Positions 1 through 9,454 are shown, numbered from the stretch's first letter. The stretch: DNA of 64,000 nt from Sphingobacterium endophyticum (GCF_009733535.1 NZ_SMMI01000003.1:1-64000); one strand, 5' to 3'. Numbers and translations: made by a program. The notes: generated by a model not told the origin, from the sequence alone.

Positions 1-596
1 CTTGCGAGTAACTGTTTGATGGTGTCACTGTTGGATAGGACTTCCGGAAAATAGGTTTCCTTATTCTTTCGTGCTTGTTCAATTGCCTGGTTTTCATCGT
101 CAATGGCCTGCCAGCGGTGCTTTATCCTTATTTCCTGAAGCGCTTCGGTAGCAAGTTGCTGAACATGGAAACGGTCTATTACCTGAACAGCATTGGGAAA
201 GCATCTTTTGGCTATCAATCCCATATTGCCGGCTAGATCAAGCGTTATCTCTTGAACTTTATTGCGTAATCTCTGTGGGATCTTTTGAAGGATCGGGATA
301 ATGTTCTCTGATTTTGTCCCGTTCAGTATGGCTACGATGGTCCCTTTTTTACCTCGTGCTTCCTTGTTGGTGACAACGGTATAGAGCTCGCCATGGGAAA
401 GGCAGGTCTCGTCAATAGAAAGATGGGCGCTGACATTTTGTGGGAAGATCAGTCCATTCCGTGCATCCTCGCGATGCTCCCAATCCTGGAAACCGCTCAG
501 TTTATTGCGGTAGTATCTCCTTAGTTTACTGGCTGATATCCCATAGAACGAACTGATGGTCTGGATACTATGAGCCTGGCTGTCCGTTGATACCTT
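1..596 (-). CDS. ISAon1 family DDE transposase, catalytic part (3' end outside window)
   Basis: My own minus-strand translation gives an uninterrupted reading frame from 596 to the window edge. It contains SIDETCLSHGELYTVVTNKE, then KKGTIVAILNGTKSE, then EITLDLAGNMGLIAKRCFPN and VIDRFHVQQLATEALQEIR, which is the DDE catalytic pattern of ISL3/ISAon1-like transposases (first D in SIDE, second in TLDLAGNM or VIDRFH). There is no ATG, GTG or TTG start in this frame near its beginning: a TAA lies at 599-597 and the first ATG is only around 218. It overlaps the preceding frame by 29 bases in another phase, so it is probably made by ribosomal frameshifting from the upstream ORF. The final acidic residue and C-terminus lie outside the window. 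Confidence 0.85.
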
Positions 597-933
597 TTAA
601 AAAAGCAGCGAAATCCTGTGTGATACGCGTCCCTTTTGCTACTAAATCCCAATTCCTGTAAACCACTTTGTCGGTATCCTGATTGAGCCACCTGCGGCGT
701 TTCACATGCAGGTAAACCTGTTGGCCACGGATAGGAAAATCTTGCAGGGTAACAGGCTCGAAGAAACCTTTGGAGATCAGCTTATTCTTTTGAAACTCTT
801 CCGGAATAGCGTTCATCTCTTCTAGGAAGATATCCAGCCGACCCTCTCCTTGGGAATAGTGCGTCATCTCAAAATAATCGGAAACTCCTTCAGGAATGAT
901 AAGCGGCATTAAAGCTTTAAATGAATCGTGCAT
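568..933 (-). CDS. ISAon1 family transposase N-terminal region protein
   Basis: This 121-residue protein matches the small upstream ORF of ISAon1-type elements: an N-terminal segment (IIPEGVSDYFEMTHY) followed by a helical region with VYLHVKRRRWLNQDT, which probably binds the element ends. It ends GINGQPGS-stop, and the catalytic frame begins inside its last 30 bases in the +1 (equivalently -2) phase. A run of six T then four A (606-595 on the coding strand) lies at the point where the two frames can be joined. Family assignment is from recognised sequence style; DNA-binding is an inference. Confidence 0.8.
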   Translation of the reverse strand: MHDSFKALMPLIIPEGVSDYFEMTHYSQGEGRLDIFLEEMNAIPEEFQKNKLISKGFFEPVTLQDFPIRGQQVYLHVKRRRWLNQDTDKVVYRNWDLVAKGTRITQDFAAFLKGINGQPGS

Positions 934-1056
934 CTCTATATAAGTTCAAAGCACAAATATCTAATTATTTTTTACCCCCTCCACAACTTTTGTACATGAT
1001 CCCATCAGCCCCACATCCCCAAACACACGCCCTGATGCTCCTTCGGATCGAACCAC

Positions 1057-1139
1057 GGTTCGAATCTGCCACACCCGGACACAAAAAAAGCCCGACGAAG
1101 TCGAGCTTTTTATTGTGTCGGGGTGGCAGGATTCGAACC
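1057..1139. repeat. Inverted repeat mirroring the tRNA-Pro 3' end across its terminator
   Basis: Plus strand 1057-1090 begins GGTTCGAATCTGCCACACCC and runs on as GGACACAAAAAAAG. The minus strand of 1139-1106, which is the T-arm and 3' acceptor of the tRNA plus its trailer, begins GGTTCGAATCCTGCCACCCC and runs on as GACACAATAAAAAG. The arms are about 33 bases, differing by small indels, and surround the terminator loop. The left arm therefore carries a second, opposite-facing T-loop and acceptor fragment without the rest of a tRNA. Confidence 0.8.
1086..1110 (-). terminator. Terminator after tRNA-Pro
   Basis: Minus-strand hairpin of the form AAAAGCTCGA-CTTCG-TCGGGCTTTT followed by further T residues, starting 8 bases after the tRNA 3' end. 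It has one mismatch and a CUUCG-type loop. Confidence 0.75.
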
Positions 1140-1191
1140 TACGACCTCCACATCCCAAATGTGGCGCGATACCGGGCTACGCTACACCCCG
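1118..1191 (-). tRNA. tRNA-Pro (anticodon TGG)
   Basis: Read on the minus strand: acceptor CGGGGTG pairs with CACCCCG; anticodon stem CCACA/TGTGG encloses the loop TTTGGGA, giving anticodon TGG; the T-arm contains GGTTCGAATCC. Discriminator base is A. CCA is not encoded: the next bases are CAC. Length 74. A TTG-N19-TATATTTG promoter lies just upstream and a terminator just downstream, so it is a monocistronic tRNA transcript. Confidence 0.95.
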
Positions 1192-1220
1192 AAAAGGTAT
1201 CACCTTTGTTTTGTGTGGCA

Positions 1221-1250
1221 CAAATATACGGGGATATTTTTTATTTACAA
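1221..1250 (-). promoter_or_regulatory. Bacteroidota-type promoter of tRNA-Pro
   Basis: On the minus strand TTG (1250-1248) is followed after 19 bases by TATATTTG (1228-1221), matching the TTG / TAnnTTTG consensus of the Bacteroidota housekeeping sigma factor. It is placed about 30 bases before the tRNA 5' end. Confidence 0.7.
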
Positions 1251-1339
1251 TAGTATTGAAAAAAATATTATGTAAAACATTGACTATTTGAATAATATAT
1301 TGCAAAAAGGCAAATACCTTGAAAATAATCCATTGGAAA

Positions 1340-4300
1340 TTACTTTAAAGTAACATCCAAATAAACCGAATGACGACCATAACTATCGTAAAATGGTTTG
1401 TAAACTACACCATCAATGTTAAATTCTAAAGTCTTTGGATCACCTTGGATTGATTTGCTGATATCTCTTGCATCAAATGTTACCTTTCTCCATTCATTTT
1501 TTGGTTCAGACTCCTGAGCAGCCAATAAGATTGGACCATAAAATAAACTAGCTATGTTAGGTTGATCCATTACTGGATCTAAGTGAAAATCAAATGGCAT
1601 AGTCAATTCGATATGGTCACCATCCTTCCAATCACGTTTGATAGCAAGATATGAACCAGGGGTAGCTTTAAACTTTTGTTCTTTTCCATTAATTTTTACG
1701 AAAAATCCCTTGTTAGCCCATCCAGGAACGCGCACATGAACTGTAAATTTCCCATTGCCATGGATGTTCAACCTAGTTTGATCTTCCTTTGGATAGCTTG
1801 TTACTTGTTCGATTTTCACATTTTTCTCTTTCCAGTCTAAGGTCGAAGGAATAAACAAATTTACATACAGATCATTGTTGTCAAGGCTTTTGAAATAGAT
1901 TGAGTTTTGCAGTTTGGTACTGCTTTCAATAGCAGTTCCATTGCAGCAGGTAAAACCTTTCATATCGGGATTGCCAAATTGCTTGCTAGATCCCGGTCTC
2001 AATGATACGTGGTAAGTATTTGCTGGACTATCTTCAGCAACGGATGCCAGGATGTGGTTATATAATCCACGTTCATAATAGTCCATTAACTCAGCTCGCT
2101 GATCAAACATAAAAAGATCACTGGTCAGTTTCAGCATATTATAGGTAGCACAGGTTTCATTCTGTCCCCCTGCAGAAAATCCATTTTCATAAATAGAAGC
2201 TGGTTGAGCTATAAAGCATTCTGCATTTGCCGGATTTCTTGCCCCAGCAACGCCACCGATGCTGTACATATAATCGTTTACCGCTTTATACCAAAAGTTA
2301 TCGGCAATTTTGTAATAATTAGGATCGTTGGAAACGCGATACATCTCCATGCTTCCGACAATCTGAGGGATATGTTGATTTGCATGTAGGCCACGGAAGC
2401 TGTCGACATTTTTCGCCAATCCGCTTGAATGTTCAGAATCACCATAGAACATCTTAATATTATCAAATAATTGCGCTGTTTTTAAGTAATCTGGATTTTT
2501 AGTGATGTGGGAAAGACGAGCCATAGATTCATTCATTCCTCCATATTCACCAGCGATATAGGTATTCCACATCTTGATAAGCGTTTCTTTAGGCAATTTA
2601 CTAAGACGAGCGTGGACCCATTTACCCATTCCTTCAGCCACTTCCAGCGCCTTTTCATTCCCACTCACTTGATAGATATCCATCAAGCCCGCTAAGATTT
2701 TATGCAGTGTATAATAAGGAGCCCAAATTTGATTGTTTTTGGTGCCATAGGTTGCTCCATTTTCCAGCATAATAAATTGATCTGGAGGATATGCACTGAT
2801 GAATCCTTCGCCCCAGTTCCAATAATCAGTTCTGATTCCAGCTTCCGTTAAATCTGAATCAAAATCCTGTTTATTAGGTCCCTTTGGAACGGCTGTAGGA
2901 TCTGAATTCTTAGGAGCTCCTGGCTCTTTTGCATATCCGGAAAGTTTAGAAAGATCATAAAGTGTATTCACCATATAATCCATCTTTTTTGCGAAGTTGT
3001 CTTGAAGGGCTTTATCATATCCGGTACTGGCATATGCCTGCGCAATTGCCGTTAAATAATGCCCTGTAGCATGACCTCTTAATTTAGTGTCCTGACTATC
3101 CCAAACCCCTAATGGAATTGCCCCGACAGGTTGTTTTTGTCCGAAAGCATGACGGAACATGTAGAGAAATGAGTTGGGATCGGTCGTTGCCAGGGTGTTT
3201 ACAAATTTATCCCTGTTCTCAATAAATTTGGTTTCGTGTTTTTGAGCATCCGTATTTAAGGATACTTGATTTAAAGCAAAGGGAACTAGTTTTTCCTTTG
3301 GAGTTGATGGCTTATTAAATCCTTTTACGGTAACATAAGCCTTTGGTTTAAGTGTTGTTCCTGGAACACGACCAGTAACCGTGTATTCACCAGCACGCAA
3401 TACCGCCTCATTGTCCAAATCTGCAGGCCAGATCACTCTAACTTTTGGCCCCTGCATACCATCCTTGTATGCTCCTTGTATATAGCTTGGAAGGCGGGCT
3501 AATTCGCCCAATTGTGTTTCTACTTTCACATCGGCAACAGATTCCAGATAAGCATTGTATAACTGTGCCTTTGTCAAATCATACGTTGGCAAGTTATCTT
3601 CTGCTTTTCCCATTCTTTGCGCATCTTCGCGAATACCTTTAAGTGCATTATAATAAATTCCTGAGATTTGTTTCTTTGTTAATGCAACACGATAGATTCT
3701 AAAGTCATGCAACAAAGCTTTTAAACTAGTACCATCAGCTTGTAAGGATTTGCCAATTAAAAGCTTGTTGGAGTTACCATTATTGGAACCGAATACTTGG
3801 GAAAGCTCCTTAGGGATATTGTTTGCTTCTCCCACCTGTTTTCCATCAACATAGGTTATAATAGATTTTGAAAAGACATCAACGACAATTGCAACATGCA
3901 CCCATTTATTCAATTGCAGTTCAGGAGCGATTGCACCTGGTTTATTATTTCCATCAGCTGTAATAAGGGCTTGAAATCCTTTTTGACCTTGAGTACCAAA
4001 AGGTGCTGCAAAGAAATGTTGATTATTGGATTTCCCAAAATCAAACAAGAATTGACCTGATTGATTGGCTCGTAAATTTACCCAACCAGAAATACTAAGA
4101 GATTCTAAATTAGTCAAAGTTCCATCCGGGAGAACCACAAAATCATTCTTCCCTCCTTCTAATGAAAGTACGTTTCCAAATTTTTCATCTTTAAGAAACT
4201 TAGGTTGCCCATCCTGAAATTTACCATGAAGGCTGTTTCTAGACCAGTCTCTTAAATTACCATCAAAAACATAGCGTGCGATCATGCCTGTTTCTCCAAT

Positions 4301-4408
4301 TCCATCTAGTATTTGATCCCCAGCGGATTGAGCATTTACCGAATTGGCACCTCCAAAAAGGGCAACAACCATCAATACCACCTGCGCAAATCTTCTGTTC
4401 ATTCTCAT
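1340..4408 (-). CDS. LamG-like domain plus GH127 beta-L-arabinofuranosidase, secreted
   Basis: A 1022-residue exported glycosidase. Residues 1-26 are a signal peptide ending VNA-QS. Residues about 40-250 form a LamG/concanavalin-like fold (IARYVFDGNLRDWSRN, SISGWVNLRA, YVDGKQVGE, LHDFRIYRVALT), probably a carbohydrate-binding module. From about 370 onward it is a GH127 (formerly DUF1680) catalytic domain: GHATGHYLTAIAQAYA, then ETCATYNMLKL near residue 750 and FTCCNG near 821-822. In characterised GH127 enzymes the Glu-x-Cys and Cys-Cys motifs hold Zn and supply the nucleophilic cysteine; all four ligands are present here, so it should be active. Substrate would be beta-L-arabinofuranosides of plant glycans. 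It follows SusD in the same direction, although a terminator lies between them. GH146 is the nearest alternative family. Confidence 0.88.
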   Translation of the reverse strand: MRMNRRFAQVVLMVVALFGGANSVNAQSAGDQILDGIGETGMIARYVFDGNLRDWSRNSLHGKFQDGQPKFLKDEKFGNVLSLEGGKNDFVVLPDGTLTNLESLSISGWVNLRANQSGQFLFDFGKSNNQHFFAAPFGTQGQKGFQALITADGNNKPGAIAPELQLNKWVHVAIVVDVFSKSIITYVDGKQVGEANNIPKELSQVFGSNNGNSNKLLIGKSLQADGTSLKALLHDFRIYRVALTKKQISGIYYNALKGIREDAQRMGKAEDNLPTYDLTKAQLYNAYLESVADVKVETQLGELARLPSYIQGAYKDGMQGPKVRVIWPADLDNEAVLRAGEYTVTGRVPGTTLKPKAYVTVKGFNKPSTPKEKLVPFALNQVSLNTDAQKHETKFIENRDKFVNTLATTDPNSFLYMFRHAFGQKQPVGAIPLGVWDSQDTKLRGHATGHYLTAIAQAYASTGYDKALQDNFAKKMDYMVNTLYDLSKLSGYAKEPGAPKNSDPTAVPKGPNKQDFDSDLTEAGIRTDYWNWGEGFISAYPPDQFIMLENGATYGTKNNQIWAPYYTLHKILAGLMDIYQVSGNEKALEVAEGMGKWVHARLSKLPKETLIKMWNTYIAGEYGGMNESMARLSHITKNPDYLKTAQLFDNIKMFYGDSEHSSGLAKNVDSFRGLHANQHIPQIVGSMEMYRVSNDPNYYKIADNFWYKAVNDYMYSIGGVAGARNPANAECFIAQPASIYENGFSAGGQNETCATYNMLKLTSDLFMFDQRAELMDYYERGLYNHILASVAEDSPANTYHVSLRPGSSKQFGNPDMKGFTCCNGTAIESSTKLQNSIYFKSLDNNDLYVNLFIPSTLDWKEKNVKIEQVTSYPKEDQTRLNIHGNGKFTVHVRVPGWANKGFFVKINGKEQKFKATPGSYLAIKRDWKDGDHIELTMPFDFHLDPVMDQPNIASLFYGPILLAAQESEPKNEWRKVTFDARDISKSIQGDPKTLEFNIDGVVYKPFYDSYGRHSVYLDVTLK

Positions 4409-4534
4409 GTTAAGTTCTCAATAATTTAGATTTTACCTGCTTTCATAGGAATACGTAATTCCACATTATAAAATTAAAAAGAATATTATGGCGTGCACAC
4501 ATTCATTTTAGCCAATTCAGGCAGGATTTTAACT

Positions 4535-4572
4535 ATAATAAAAAAGAAGAGAGCCATACAGGTACGGCTCTC
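4535..4572 (-). terminator. Terminator after susD
   Basis: Minus-strand stem GAGAGCC / GGCTCTC (4549-4572) followed by a T-rich tract. It separates SusC/SusD from the GH127 gene, so the glycosidase is probably expressed by readthrough or from its own promoter in 4409-4534. Confidence 0.7.
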
Positions 4573-4608
4573 ATTCTCGAAGTATTATTGTTATTAATTA
4601 TGATTTTA

Positions 4609-6093
4609 TTAGAATTTGCCAGTTCGCTTATCCCACCACATCTGTTCACCCCACACGTAATCCTTTACATTTGCCGCAGCTTTATTGACATTATCAGCAT
4701 TATATAAGAATTCATTATTTGGATAAGGATTTCTGAAAGGTTGGTCGTTATGTGCTTTACCATAAACTGATCCTTTAGAAGGATAATTTGTAGAAGGGAT
4801 TCCAGTACGACGGTATAAGCTCCAAGCTTCAAAGTTTTCTTTGAACAGTGCTACCCACATATCCCACCAAATTCTTTCTTTGGTATTGTTCCATTTTCCT
4901 TTTCCTGCTAAATATTTATCGATTGCAGCCGTAGCGATTTGATTATCTTCCATTGATAGGCGTACAGCCTTTTCATAAGCCGCTTGGGCAGTCATTCCTA
5001 CATTGTAGCCTAACATAGCAGCTTCGGCATAGATGTAATAGGTTTCAGAAGATTTATAAAAAGGTGTAAACCCAGCGGCGTCCTTCATGTATTTGTCCCC
5101 GATAAAGGAAATGGATGTTAATGAAGCAGGCGAACCAGGAGCACCATTAACATATCCTCTATAGGTATTATCTGAAGTTTTGTTTGCAACTTTTGCAATA
5201 CGAGGATCTTCCATTTCCATTAAATGGTTGATAAAAATATCCGACATACCAAAGTTGTCAACCCTCTTTCCAATATACCCATTATTATACCATGGCTCGT
5301 AATAAGGAGCTGCTCCAGGATAATAGAGGTAACAACTTTCATCGTTGCTTTCAATCACTGGGTATTTTGTTGGATTTCCAGCTATTTCTTCAATGGTAGA
5401 TTTTGCCAAAGCGGAAGAAACTCCAGAAATACGCATAGCCATACGAAGGCGTAATGAATTGCAGAATTTTTGCCATTTTTCCATATCACCCTTGTAGATA
5501 AAATCTCCTTCACCTAATTCATCCTTACCAAGACCAGCGGCCATTTCATCTGCTATGATCTTTAAGTCAGCCAATACTTTTGGATATATATCTTCCTGTT
5601 TATCATATTCCGCTTTCAGAACATTCCCTTTATCAGGAGTACCTTGTAAAGCTTGGGAATATGGCACATTTCTCCACCCATCAGTAAGGTAGGACCACAT
5701 ATAGTTTTGCCAAATTCTGGATACTAGGCGGATATTTTTAAATCCATCCGCATTTTCTTCAGTCATTTTCAGCAATTCATTTAATTGGGTATTGTTATAA
5801 TAACATGCCGCCCAACGGTTTCCATATGTATTGTTTGTTGGAATTAAACCTGACATATAATCCATGTACTGGATTTTCACAATGTATCCAGCGAAGGTTC
5901 CATACCCATCGACATCACCACCAAATTGTTCTCCGGTATTTCGGATGACATTCGCTAAAATATTGGTTGGAGGAACTTTAGTAAGTGCATCTGGATCTGT
6001 ATTTACCTCTTCAAAGGATTTAGTACAACTCGTTGCTGCTAAACTCAAGAACAAACAAGCAACAATTGAATATCTATTAAATTTTATTTTCAT
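4609..6093 (-). CDS. SusD/RagB family outer-membrane glycan-binding lipoprotein
   Basis: A 494-residue lipoprotein with a lipobox LAATSC at residues 18-23, so the mature protein starts at Cys23 and is anchored at the cell surface. After it comes the typical SusD opening KSFEEVNTDPDALTKVPPTN, alpha-helical TPR-like segments, and the C-terminal pattern WWDMWVALFKENFEAWSLYRRTG seen in SusD-like_2 proteins. SusD proteins cap the SusC barrel and capture oligosaccharides before import. It lies 14 bases downstream of the SusC gene, so the two are co-transcribed. The ligand is not shown by the sequence; the neighbouring GH127 suggests L-arabinose-containing plant polysaccharide. Confidence 0.92.
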   Translation of the reverse strand: MKIKFNRYSIVACLFLSLAATSCTKSFEEVNTDPDALTKVPPTNILANVIRNTGEQFGGDVDGYGTFAGYIVKIQYMDYMSGLIPTNNTYGNRWAACYYNNTQLNELLKMTEENADGFKNIRLVSRIWQNYMWSYLTDGWRNVPYSQALQGTPDKGNVLKAEYDKQEDIYPKVLADLKIIADEMAAGLGKDELGEGDFIYKGDMEKWQKFCNSLRLRMAMRISGVSSALAKSTIEEIAGNPTKYPVIESNDESCYLYYPGAAPYYEPWYNNGYIGKRVDNFGMSDIFINHLMEMEDPRIAKVANKTSDNTYRGYVNGAPGSPASLTSISFIGDKYMKDAAGFTPFYKSSETYYIYAEAAMLGYNVGMTAQAAYEKAVRLSMEDNQIATAAIDKYLAGKGKWNNTKERIWWDMWVALFKENFEAWSLYRRTGIPSTNYPSKGSVYGKAHNDQPFRNPYPNNEFLYNADNVNKAAANVKDYVWGEQMWWDKRTGKF

Positions 6094-6107
6094 GATTCCT
6101 ATATTCC

Positions 6108-9100
6108 TTAAAATGTAACACCCAATTTAAGTCCGAAACTGCGTGAAGTTGGAACAGAAGCCTGTTCGAAACCTACCCCGCGACTATCACTTGACACCCC
6201 ACCTGTTTCTGGGTCTAAACGCATGGTATTTGATTTATGCGTCCACAAAAGGGCCAGATTTGAACCAATCAAAGAAAGATTGACGCGACTTATTCCTTTT
6301 AAATTCTGTAAATATCTAGAAGGAACATTGTAGGTTAAATAAGCTTCTCTTAATTTCAAGAAAGATCCATCAAACACATACATCTGGGAAATACCACCGC
6401 TTTCAAACCAAGTTTGGGCATCTGTTTCTATTGTGTTTTCCACCCAATTTCCACTGGCGTCCTGCATTGCGAAACGTTCGTTTGACATGACATCCCTACC
6501 CGCAATAATGGCTTTTTCACGCACCCCGTTTTCAGCGGTAATACCGGCAACACCCGCAGTATAAGCATGGCTCATCGTTTGAGACCAGATATCACCTCCT
6601 ATACGAAGGTCTAATAAAAAGCCCATTGAAAAATCCTTAAATCTAAAATCATTTCTCCAGCTAGCCAGGAATTTAGGAGTAACATTACCGATATTTTGAG
6701 CACTCTTATTCACAACAAGTCCATTCTGATTGACCTTAATTGCTCCTTTCATAGCGCCATCTTCAACACGGTCATATCCCCCACCAACTAAGGTACCCCA
6801 GCGCTCACCTTTTCTAGCTACGTTGGCAATACCCCAGGTCCAGCCTATCTGATAGGTATTCAATCCCAATTCAGGATATAACTCGATTACCTTACTGTTA
6901 TCTTTTGCATAATTCAAGGTTGTAGACCAGTTAAATCCTTCTTCTTTCTTGATTACATCCCCTCTTAATTGAATTTCAATACCTTTATTTTCAATTTCAC
7001 CAGCATTTAATAACATTGAACTAAAACCTACAACATTGGAAGTCGTAACGTTCATGATTTGATCGCGAGTAGTTTTATAATAATAAACGACATCAGCATG
7101 TACTCTATCATTGAATAAACCGATTTCGGTACCAATCTCCCATGTTCTAATTTGTTCAGGTCTTAAATTTTCGTTAGGAAAAGTCATGGATCGATACATT
7201 TGGGCAACCCCGTCAAAGGATGCAGATTGCGCATAGTAATAGGCTCTATTTTGGTAGGCAGTAGTACCTGCTCCAATTTCAGCCCATCCACCTCTTATTT
7301 TCCAGAAATTCAATACATCATTTCTTAACCCCGGGAATGTCGACGTCGGAAGCCAGCTCATACTTACGGAAGGGTAGAAAAAATCATCTTTAATTGTAGA
7401 GCTCCAATCATTTCTGGCACTCATATCCAAATAAACCTGATCTTTCCATCCTAAGTTAGCAGATGCGAACACTGAATTTGAACGAATATGACTATGATCC
7501 ATGGTATTTACGGCATCACCAGATTTATTTGCAATGGTATAAACGCCTAATACAGTTAAGGCATCAGCACCCATTACGGAATTTGACCATAATACATTCC
7601 TATAGTTTGCGCCTGCAGAAGCAAGTACGTTGAAATCACCAAATTGTTTATTGAAGGTGGCTAAGAAGTCTAGATTTAGCTCTGTATTATCAGTCTTACG
7701 ATCGCGGAATCCACCTAAAGGAAATGCACTGTTAAAATAGTTCTTTTCAAATGCTTGAGAATTATAATAATCAAGTCCGGCACGTCCTTCAAACTTCAGG
7801 TACTCCACTGGTTGATAATAGAGGGAAGATTTACCGAAAAAGCGATCTCTTTTGTAGGAGTTAGTATTTTCGTACACATTAAAATATGGATTGACATGGT
7901 AATTGGTATTCCAGTTATACAGGGTGAAGTTTCCCTGTGCATCTCTTTGATCCCAATTATCTTTCAAACTTTTCATATTAATCTGACGGCCTGACCAAAT
8001 AAATCCGTTCATCGGGTTGTTACCATCATAGCCTTGATTTAAAATGTTATCACTTTCTGTACGTGTATAATTAGCACTTACATCAAAGGAAACTTTCTCC
8101 GAAATGTTGGTGTTGTTGTTTATTTGTAAACCATACCTTTTTTGATCAGTATTAGGCACTGTTCCTTCTTGATTTCTAAAGGAAAGAGCAGCCCTTGTAC
8201 TGGAATTCTCACTTTGTGCTAGTACCGATAAATTATGATTCATAGAATATCCAGGCACAAAGAAATCACGATAATTATTTTTATGAGAGATCCAATCAGT
8301 CGCCTGTCTAACACCATTTACTACCGGGCTATCAAATTGTGGCAATTTTAATCCAGCATCTAAACGAGGACCCCAAGATTCATCATATCCATCGAATACG
8401 CCATTACCGCTTCCTGTTCCATCATCATATGCAAAGGATTTTTGTCTAGAATAATCTTGGTAAGACAGATTACCTCCATCTAATTTATAGTGATATTCGT
8501 CACCATTATATCCTTGACCATACAGGTTTTGTAATTTCGGGAGATTTGCTACTTGATCAACAGAAAAATTACCATCATAGGCAAGTTGAACGCCTTTATT
8601 ACCTTTTTTACCTGATTTTGTAGTAATAAGGATAACCCCATTACCAGCACGCATACCATAAAGTGCAGCAGAACCACCCTTTAAAACTGTAATTGTCTCA
8701 ATATCTTCAGGATTAATATCATTAATTCCAGATCCATAATCCACGCCACTATAGGTATTATCGCCGGATCGTTGCGTATCATTAGAAATGGGAACACCGT
8801 CCACCACAATTAATGGCTGTTGATCGGCATAGAGCGAAGAGTTACCTCTTAAGCTAATACGAGCAGATGCTCCGACAGTACCACCGAACTGGTTAATCTG
8901 TACACCGGCAACTTTTCCGGAAAGAGCACTAGTTACATTTACCTGCCCTGCTTGGGTTAATTCTTTCGCACCTACCTCCTGCACGGTATAACCCAGGGAT
9001 TTTTTGTCCCGAGAAATTCCTAAAGCCGTTACCACCACTTCATCCAGTCCTTCTGTACTTGGAAGTAAGGTAATATCCAAAGAAGTCTGATTGGAGAGGT

Positions 9101-9341
9101 TAATCATTTTGCCTCCGTATCCGAGGGCGGAAACTTTCATTTCACCGGCTTGGTCATAGGTAATATTAAATTCACCATTAGGACCTGTTTGGGTGGAAGT
9201 TCCATTTTTAAGAGTAATGGTTACCCCGGGGATGGGAGCACCACTTTCGTCAACAACTCGGCCTTTTAGCTGTGTTTGAGCAAAAAGATAGGTCGAGAAG
9301 AAAAGACTTGCTGCTAAAAAAGCAATTTTTCTTTTGTTCAT
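6108..9341 (-). CDS. SusC/RagA family TonB-linked outer membrane transporter
   Basis: A 1077-residue TonB-dependent receptor. Residues 1-21 are a signal peptide (YLFAQ). Residues about 23-95 are a carboxypeptidase-like beta-sandwich (LKGRVVDESGAPIPGVTITL). The SusC signature GLDEVVVTALGISRDKKSLGY follows, then the plug domain (AGQVNVTSALSGKVAGVQI, LRGNSSLYADQQPLIVVDGV, DIETITVLKGGSAALYG) and a 22-strand type barrel ending FGLKLGVTF with the terminal aromatic. It imports oligosaccharides bound by the adjacent SusD using TonB energy. It is the first gene of the locus. No anti-sigma-interacting N-terminal extension is seen, so it does not look like a sigma-signalling SusC. Confidence 0.95.
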   Translation of the reverse strand: MNKRKIAFLAASLFFSTYLFAQTQLKGRVVDESGAPIPGVTITLKNGTSTQTGPNGEFNITYDQAGEMKVSALGYGGKMINLSNQTSLDITLLPSTEGLDEVVVTALGISRDKKSLGYTVQEVGAKELTQAGQVNVTSALSGKVAGVQINQFGGTVGASARISLRGNSSLYADQQPLIVVDGVPISNDTQRSGDNTYSGVDYGSGINDINPEDIETITVLKGGSAALYGMRAGNGVILITTKSGKKGNKGVQLAYDGNFSVDQVANLPKLQNLYGQGYNGDEYHYKLDGGNLSYQDYSRQKSFAYDDGTGSGNGVFDGYDESWGPRLDAGLKLPQFDSPVVNGVRQATDWISHKNNYRDFFVPGYSMNHNLSVLAQSENSSTRAALSFRNQEGTVPNTDQKRYGLQINNNTNISEKVSFDVSANYTRTESDNILNQGYDGNNPMNGFIWSGRQINMKSLKDNWDQRDAQGNFTLYNWNTNYHVNPYFNVYENTNSYKRDRFFGKSSLYYQPVEYLKFEGRAGLDYYNSQAFEKNYFNSAFPLGGFRDRKTDNTELNLDFLATFNKQFGDFNVLASAGANYRNVLWSNSVMGADALTVLGVYTIANKSGDAVNTMDHSHIRSNSVFASANLGWKDQVYLDMSARNDWSSTIKDDFFYPSVSMSWLPTSTFPGLRNDVLNFWKIRGGWAEIGAGTTAYQNRAYYYAQSASFDGVAQMYRSMTFPNENLRPEQIRTWEIGTEIGLFNDRVHADVVYYYKTTRDQIMNVTTSNVVGFSSMLLNAGEIENKGIEIQLRGDVIKKEEGFNWSTTLNYAKDNSKVIELYPELGLNTYQIGWTWGIANVARKGERWGTLVGGGYDRVEDGAMKGAIKVNQNGLVVNKSAQNIGNVTPKFLASWRNDFRFKDFSMGFLLDLRIGGDIWSQTMSHAYTAGVAGITAENGVREKAIIAGRDVMSNERFAMQDASGNWVENTIETDAQTWFESGGISQMYVFDGSFLKLREAYLTYNVPSRYLQNLKGISRVNLSLIGSNLALLWTHKSNTMRLDPETGGVSSDSRGVGFEQASVPTSRSFGLKLGVTF

Positions 9342-9454
9342 CTAAATTTAGTCGTTTTGGTTATCAATCATTAACTAGGCTAATGTCTGAACATTTATCG
9401 CTAAGGAATGACCATTTTTTAGCAAATACCTACCATATTTTAACCAATTATTAA

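Larger units (their letters stand above)
1..995 (-). mobile_element. ISAon1-type insertion sequence, partial
   Basis: Two overlapping minus-strand frames encode an ISAon1-family N-terminal protein (568-933) and a DDE transposase (1-596). The window cuts the element on its 3' side, so only one end is present. The outer boundary upstream of the first frame is estimated: the AT-rich stretch ending in a CCCCTCCACAACTTTTGTAC run near 974-995 looks like a terminal repeat, but the partner end is missing, so inverted repeats and target duplication cannot be verified. Confidence 0.7.

Noticed and set aside
921..1253. 110-codon plus-strand ORF over the IS edge and the tRNA
   Set aside because: It runs antisense through tRNA-Pro and its terminator; a chance frame.
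2204..2389. Short ORFs on the plus strand inside the GH127 gene
   Set aside because: Shadow frames of a long, well-supported coding sequence.
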